DNA of 64,000 bases, from the NCBI RefSeq assembly GCF_030116705.1, contig NZ_JAOTIK010000001.1:1178001-1242000 (forward strand), in the 5' to 3' direction. The first letter of the stretch is position 1. Every line of letters starts with the position of its first letter. Source of the stretch: Streptomyces sp. ML-6. Its GTDB lineage: Bacteria > Actinomycetota > Actinomycetes > Streptomycetales > Streptomycetaceae. Positions 60,102 through 64,000 of the stretch are shown here, one piece after another. Position numbers and translations under genes: made by a program. Under the pieces are notes generated by a model. The model did not search any database and was not told the DNA's origin. It saw nothing but the letters and a program-made list of their open reading frames with translations.

Positions 60102-60881
60102 TCAGCCCTCGGCAGCCGCTCCCGTTCCCGCGCCACCTGCACCGTCCCTCGCACCGCCTGCATCACCCGCGTCACTCGCCCCCTCCGCATCGCCTGCACC
60201 GACGCCTTCACCGTCCGCGCCACCCCCGTTCTCGTACGCGCGCGCCGAGGCGTCCACGTGCGCGAGCCGCCGCAGCGCGCCGAACATCGCCTCCCCCAGC
60301 ACCGTGCCCACGACCACGCTCTCCACCAGGTCCTCGCGCGCCGCCCGGCGCCCCACGTAGTCGAGGTCGGCCCGCGCGACCGGTTCGGCCGCCGCCGCAT
60401 AGACGTCGAGCAGTTCGACGAATCCGCCGTGCCCGGCCCGTCGCAGCGCGACGATCACCTCGGCCAGGGACTCACCGGCCGGCCCCTCCGCGTCCGCCCG
60501 CCAACCGCGCCGTTCCACCAGTTCCGCCACCTCGTCGCGGGCCTCGTCCAGCTCGGGCCCGGGATCGTCGCCCGCCGGCTGGCCGAGGCGCTTCACCGTG
60601 CAGCCCAGCACCTTGTGCACCGGCCGCTCGGGGTCGTCGACCACCCGCAGCACCTCGCCGATGGCCGCCAGCGAGAGCCCGCCGACGTCCAGCAGGGCAC
60701 GGATCAGCCGCAGCCTGCGCTCGTGCCCCTCGTCGTAACTGGCCTGGTTCGGGCTGGTCAACCGCCCGGCCGGCAGCAGCCCTTCCCGTACGTAGAACTT
60801 GATCGTCGGTACCGGGACCCCGGACCTGTGGCTCAACTCTCCGATGCGCACCGCGTGTTCACACCCTTCCGCGCTTGCCAA
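60102..60881 (-). CDS. MerR-family regulator
   Basis: A 259-aa MerR-type regulator. HTH: VRIGELSHRSGVPVPTIKFY, VREGLLPAGRLTSPNQASYD, ERRLRLIRALLDVGGLSLAA. Its C-terminal ~150 residues form a helical domain with a GSVVVGTVLGEAMFGAL-like segment, ending in a low-complexity Gly/Ala/Asp tail (GAGDAEGASDAGDAGG) encoded by a run of short repeats. Divergent from a pair of membrane protein genes; a 24-bp palindrome lies between them. Confidence 0.9.
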   Translation of the reverse strand: MASAEGCEHAVRIGELSHRSGVPVPTIKFYVREGLLPAGRLTSPNQASYDEGHERRLRLIRALLDVGGLSLAAIGEVLRVVDDPERPVHKVLGCTVKRLGQPAGDDPGPELDEARDEVAELVERRGWRADAEGPAGESLAEVIVALRRAGHGGFVELLDVYAAAAEPVARADLDYVGRRAAREDLVESVVVGTVLGEAMFGALRRLAHVDASARAYENGGGADGEGVGAGDAEGASDAGDAGGARDGAGGAGTGAAAEG

Positions 60882-60913
60882 CCCCCGGAGCCATCATAGA
60901 TAGTTCCACTACC

Positions 60914-60937
60914 GGATAGCGGCGAGTGCCACTATCC
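60914..60937. promoter_or_regulatory. Palindrome in the MerR-membrane gene divergent region
   Basis: GGATAG-C-GGC-GAGT-GCC-A-CTATCC (24 bp, arms mismatched at one position) sits 33 nt before the MerR start and 20 nt before the membrane gene ATG. It overlaps a CATAAT-type -10 (60937-60942) for the plus-strand operon, the position expected for a MerR site. Confidence 0.6.
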
Positions 60938-60956
60938 ATAATCCTTTGGGGGTCCC

Positions 60957-62036
60957 ATGCCTTCCCGGTTCTCATCCGCCCCGCTCCTGCCCTCCTGGCG
61001 TTCCTGGCACCGGCCGTTGATGCTCTTCGCCGCGGCGATGACCGTCATGACGGTCGTCTCGGCCGTGGGGCTGGTGGCCGACGACCGGGTCCTCGCGGGC
61101 ACGGCGATATGGTCCAAGCCGTTCAAGTTCGCGACCTCGTTCGTCGTGTACGCGCTCGCGCTCGCCTGGATGCTGACGCTGGTCACCCGCGGCCGACGGG
61201 TCGGCTGGTGGGCGGGCACGGTGGTCGCGGCGGCCTGTCTGGCCGAGATGGCGATCATCACCGGCCAGGTGATCCGCGGGAAGCGCAGCCACTTCAACCA
61301 CGCCACCCCGTTCGACGAGGCGTTGTTCAACGCGATGGCCGTCACGGTCGTCGTCCTGTGGACCGGCACGCTGGTCATCGCGGTCCTGCTGCTGCGCACC
61401 CGCATGGCCGACCGCGCCGCCGCCTGGGCGATACGTTCGGGCGTGCTCCTCGCCCTGGTGGGCGCCGCGTTCGGTTTCCTGATGACACAGCCCACCCCCG
61501 AGCAGCGGGCGGCCGGAAACCTGGACACCGCCGACGTGATCGGCGCCCACGCCGTCGGCGTACCGGACGGCGGCCCGTCGATGCCGCTCACCGGCTGGTC
61601 CACCACCGGCGGCGACCTGCGCATACCGCACTTCGTCGGGATGCACGCGCTCCAGCTGCTGCCGCTCCTCCTGCTCGTCCTGATGTCCCTCGCCCCGCGT
61701 TTCGCGCGGCTGCGCGATCCGCGGGTCCGGCTGCGGCTGGTGCTGGTCGCCTCGGGGTCGTACGCGGCACTCGTCGCGCTCGTCACCTGGCAGGCGCTGC
61801 GCGGCCGGCCGCTGATCCACCCGGACGGCGCGACGCTCGGCGCCGCCGCCCTGCTCGTGGCGGCAACCGCCACCGGCGGCCTGCTCGCCCTGCGGACGCC
61901 CCGCGCGGACCGACGGCCGGGGCCGCGGTCCGGCCACGCCCCGGAGCACGGCCCCGGCTCGAACCCCGATCCCGACCCGAAGTCCGACCCCCACCCGAAG
62001 TCCGATCCCGCGGAAACGAAGGAGCTCGTGGCATGA
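60957..62036 (+). CDS. Multi-span membrane protein, divergent from MerR
   Basis: A 359-aa protein with about nine spans beginning after MPSRFSSAPLLPSWRSWHRP. It contains VVYALALAWMLTLVTRGRRV, GKRSHFNHATPFDEALFNAM and a long loop GVPDGGPSMPLTGWSTTGGD. The cytoplasmic tail is rich in Pro/Asp/Lys (PDPDPKSDPHPKSDPAETKE). No family with a known role recognised. It overlaps the next gene by 4 nt (ATGA). Confidence 0.82.
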   Translation: MPSRFSSAPLLPSWRSWHRPLMLFAAAMTVMTVVSAVGLVADDRVLAGTAIWSKPFKFATSFVVYALALAWMLTLVTRGRRVGWWAGTVVAAACLAEMAIITGQVIRGKRSHFNHATPFDEALFNAMAVTVVVLWTGTLVIAVLLLRTRMADRAAAWAIRSGVLLALVGAAFGFLMTQPTPEQRAAGNLDTADVIGAHAVGVPDGGPSMPLTGWSTTGGDLRIPHFVGMHALQLLPLLLLVLMSLAPRFARLRDPRVRLRLVLVASGSYAALVALVTWQALRGRPLIHPDGATLGAAALLVAATATGGLLALRTPRADRRPGPRSGHAPEHGPGSNPDPDPKSDPHPKSDPAETKELVA

Positions 62037-62506
62037 CCGGTGCGCTCTTCGAGATCTCGTTCCTCCTGGCGGCCCCCTTCTGGCTGCTCATGATCCTGGC
62101 GCCCGGCCTGCGCCTCACGGCCCGCGTCGCCGCCTCCCCGCTCACCGTGCTGCCGGTGCTGGCGGTCTACCTGATCATGGCGGTGCCCGTCCTCCCCGAA
62201 CTCTGGGACGCGGTGCGCAGCCCCGACATCGACACCTTCCGCGACCTGACGGCCCTGGCGAACGGGGCCGGGGCGATCTGGGCCCAGGTGATCGCCTGGG
62301 ATCTGCTGCTGGGCCAGTGGATGTTCCTGGAAGGGCGCCGGCTGGGGATCTCCCCGTGGGTGATGGGCCCGCTGCTGGTGCTGACGATCCTGCTGTCGCC
62401 GTTCGGCCTGCTGATCTTCCTGGTCCTGCGGGCGGTACGGGGGCCGAGCGCCCGTACCGGGAACGGAGCCCCTGACCGGGCCGCCGTCCGCACCCCGGCC
62501 GGATGA
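62033..62506 (+). CDS. ABA4-like (DUF4281) membrane protein
   Basis: A 157-aa protein with four spans: MTGALFEISFLLAAPFWLLM, then VLPVLAVYLIMAVPVLPELW, then IWAQVIAWDLLLGQWMFLEG and LLVLTILLSPFGLLIFLVL. The pattern matches the ABA4/DUF4281 family; plant ABA4 is linked to neoxanthin synthesis, but bacterial members have no known function. Coupled to the preceding membrane gene. Confidence 0.85.
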   Translation: MTGALFEISFLLAAPFWLLMILAPGLRLTARVAASPLTVLPVLAVYLIMAVPVLPELWDAVRSPDIDTFRDLTALANGAGAIWAQVIAWDLLLGQWMFLEGRRLGISPWVMGPLLVLTILLSPFGLLIFLVLRAVRGPSARTGNGAPDRAAVRTPAG

Positions 62507-62507
62507 A

Positions 62508-62513
62508 TACCCT
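62508..62513 (+). promoter_or_regulatory. -10 element of a probably leaderless gene
   Basis: TACCCT ends six nt before the ATG of the ADP-ribosylglycohydrolase gene, just after the preceding stop. The same hexamer and layout occur before the gene at 2804. Confidence 0.4.
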
Positions 62514-62519
62514 GGCCGG

Positions 62520-63521
62520 ATGAATCCTGTGAGCAGGACGGACCGGCACGACCGGGTGGCGGGCACCGTCGTCGGATCGGCGGTGGGCGACGCGCTCGGA
62601 GCACCGTTCGAGTTCGGCCCCGCCGGTGTGTACACGGCCCGCTTCCCGGACGGCGTGGGCACGATGTGCGGGGGCGGCGGCTGGGAGCCGGGCGAGGCCA
62701 CGGACGACACCCAGATGGCTGTTCTGGTCGCGGAGTCCCTGCTGGAGCGCGGCGGGCTCGACCTCCCCGACATGTTCGACCGGTTCCGCCGGTGGGCGGC
62801 GGCCGGGCCCAAGGACATCGGACTGCAGACCGAGCAGGTCCTGACGGACGGTGCCCCCTGGGACCTCGCCGCCGCACTGCACTTCCAGGTCAACGGGCGA
62901 GCGGCGGGCAACGGTTCACTGATGCGGGCAGCCGGCTCCGCCGTGTACTTCGCGGCCCGGGGACGAGCGGCGACCATGGACGCGGCACGCCGGATCGCCG
63001 CGCTGACCCATGGCGACCGGGCCGCCTGGGAGGGCACCGCCGTGCTCCACGAGCTGATCCGGGTGGCGCTCGACGGGGGCGATCCGCTCGGGGCCGTCCC
63101 CGCCGCCCTGGACCTGGTGCACGAGGACCACCGCGAGCGCTGGGCCGTCGTCCTGGCGCCGGACTGGCACCCGGACGCGGCGACGGAGTTCAACGGCGCG
63201 GTGTGGCCCTGCCTGGGCACCGCGCTCTGGGCGCTGCGCACCACCCGCACGTACGAGGAGGCCCTGGCCGTCGCCGTCGATGCGGGCGGCGACACCGACA
63301 CGGTCGCGGCGGTGACCGGCGGTCTGGCGGGCGCCGTGCACGGCTTCGGGGCGATCCCGTCCCGCTGGACGGAGCCCCTGCACGTACCGCTGCCGGGGTA
63401 CGGGGGCCGGGTGCTGGGGACCGCCGACCTGGTGGCCCTGGCCCGACGACTGGATGGGGCCGCCCCGCGCGGTTCCCGCAGACATTCACCGGCCCCGAAC
63501 CTACACATAAGGGACATATAA
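62520..63521 (+). CDS. ADP-ribosylglycohydrolase-family protein
   Basis: A 333-aa hydrolase of the DraG/ARH type that removes ADP-ribose from targets or acts on related N-glycosides. Motifs: AGTVVGSAVGDALGAPFEFG, ATDDTQMAVLVAESLL with the metal-binding Thr-Asp-Asp, AAGNGSLMRAAGSAVYF and VDAGGDTDTVAAVTGGLAGA with the second metal set. Metal residues look intact, so it is probably active. Starts 13 nt after the preceding gene; possible leaderless start. Confidence 0.93.
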   Translation: MNPVSRTDRHDRVAGTVVGSAVGDALGAPFEFGPAGVYTARFPDGVGTMCGGGGWEPGEATDDTQMAVLVAESLLERGGLDLPDMFDRFRRWAAAGPKDIGLQTEQVLTDGAPWDLAAALHFQVNGRAAGNGSLMRAAGSAVYFAARGRAATMDAARRIAALTHGDRAAWEGTAVLHELIRVALDGGDPLGAVPAALDLVHEDHRERWAVVLAPDWHPDAATEFNGAVWPCLGTALWALRTTRTYEEALAVAVDAGGDTDTVAAVTGGLAGAVHGFGAIPSRWTEPLHVPLPGYGGRVLGTADLVALARRLDGAAPRGSRRHSPAPNLHIRDI

Positions 63522-63598
63522 GGGCAGAATGACAGAGTAGGCCGCTCATCCACACGGCATGTGGGGGCGGTGCTGCACGAGGGAAGGAGACGAACCCC

Positions 63599-64000
63599 AT
63601 GTCAAACATCTCGCACACCGGCCGTGACATGGCCAGTCACCCCGATGTCTCCGAAATGCGCGATCGCTATGCCCGCGTGCTCGGTGGCCGCGACGTGGCC
63701 CTGGTGGACGCGCCGGTGTTCCTCGTCGGCCTCTACTGCGCCATATCGCCGTCGGTGCTCCACTTCACGGCAAGTCAGTCCACGCTCGCGACGCACAACC
63801 TGATCATGGGTCTCGCGATCGCCGCCCTGGGGCTCGGGTTCACCGTCATGCCCGAGCGCATGTACGGCCTGAGCTGGGCCATCTGCGCCATGGGGGCCTG
63901 GATGATCATCTCGACGTGGATCGTCGGCAGCAGTCCCGACCTCGGCATCATCCTCAACAACGTCATCATCGGCGGCCTGACCGTGCTGCTGGGACTGGCC
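63599..64000 (+). CDS. SPW-repeat membrane protein, 3' end outside window
   Basis: The first 134 residues of a membrane protein with SPW-type repeats (CAISPSVLHFTASQSTLATH, GLSWAICAMGAWMIISTWIV) and at least three spans. The cytoplasmic N-terminus is MSNISHTGRDMASHPDVSEM. AAGGAG lies 8 nt before the ATG. Function unknown. Confidence 0.85.
   Translation, partial: MSNISHTGRDMASHPDVSEMRDRYARVLGGRDVALVDAPVFLVGLYCAISPSVLHFTASQSTLATHNLIMGLAIAALGLGFTVMPERMYGLSWAICAMGAWMIISTWIVGSSPDLGIILNNVIIGGLTVLLGLA

Overview
The window is a high-GC actinobacterial chromosome segment, almost certainly Streptomyces. The evidence is very strong G/C bias at third codon positions, many GTG starts, ATGA/GTGA overlaps inside operons, Tat and lipoprotein signals of actinobacterial type, an argCJBDR cluster, a DmdR/IdeR-type iron box, and DUF1844, SPW-repeat and NsdA-like proteins. 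I see no phage, IS element, CRISPR array, tRNA or rRNA. This is core chromosome with a few less conserved genes between housekeeping blocks.

Layout: 1-2.5 kb is a methionine ABC importer (metN-metI-metQ, minus strand) with a possible Cys/Met leader peptide. 2.8-12 kb holds small membrane proteins, an acetyltransferase, two sigma factors, a secreted glycerophosphodiesterase, an acyltransferase, a TetR/MFS efflux pair and an aldo-keto reductase. 12.2-21.3 kb is arginine biosynthesis: argH, argG (with a terminator between them) and the tightly coupled argC-J-B-D plus argR, interrupted by a flavin-type oxidase-fold protein and an L,D-transpeptidase-like secreted protein. 21.5-24.5 kb carries small, less characterised genes: an XRE regulator with a membrane partner, a TmrB-like kinase, an orphan protein and a barstar-domain protein. 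24.5-33.7 kb has a GH15-type glucoamylase/trehalase, a cyclophilin, an HTH/Clp-N protein with a strongly palindromic promoter, a truncated serine hydrolase, a defective-looking histidine phosphatase, a secreted glycosidase, a 3-hydroxybutyryl-CoA dehydrogenase and an NsdA-like TPR regulator.

34-42.7 kb is the translation block: pheS-pheT, a sensor kinase, a SpoU methyltransferase and infC-rpmI-rplT with an attenuator-like leader. 42.8-46.4 kb has an SseB protein, a mycosin-type membrane subtilisin and its proline-rich membrane partner. 46.6-54 kb has a PLP deaminase/aldolase-like enzyme, a DUF2510 membrane protein, a FadR-type regulator with a gamma-glutamyl hydrolase, a LysR/TDT transporter pair, and a cupin-XRE regulator with a BtuF-like protein. 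54-58 kb is an osmoprotectant ABC importer whose permease is fused to two substrate-binding domains. 58-64 kb has a 5'-3' exonuclease, a siderophore-interacting reductase behind an iron box, a MerR regulator with two divergent membrane proteins, an ADP-ribosylglycohydrolase and the start of an SPW-repeat membrane protein.

The most noteworthy signals are in gene control and gene structure rather than a new multi-gene system. They are the palindromic, apparently leaderless promoter of the HTH/Clp-N gene, a repeat-like palindrome read in frame inside pheT, the AUC start and terminator-bearing leader of infC, the Cys-Met leader ORF before metN, the double-binding-domain osmoprotectant transporter and the barstar-fusion orphan.
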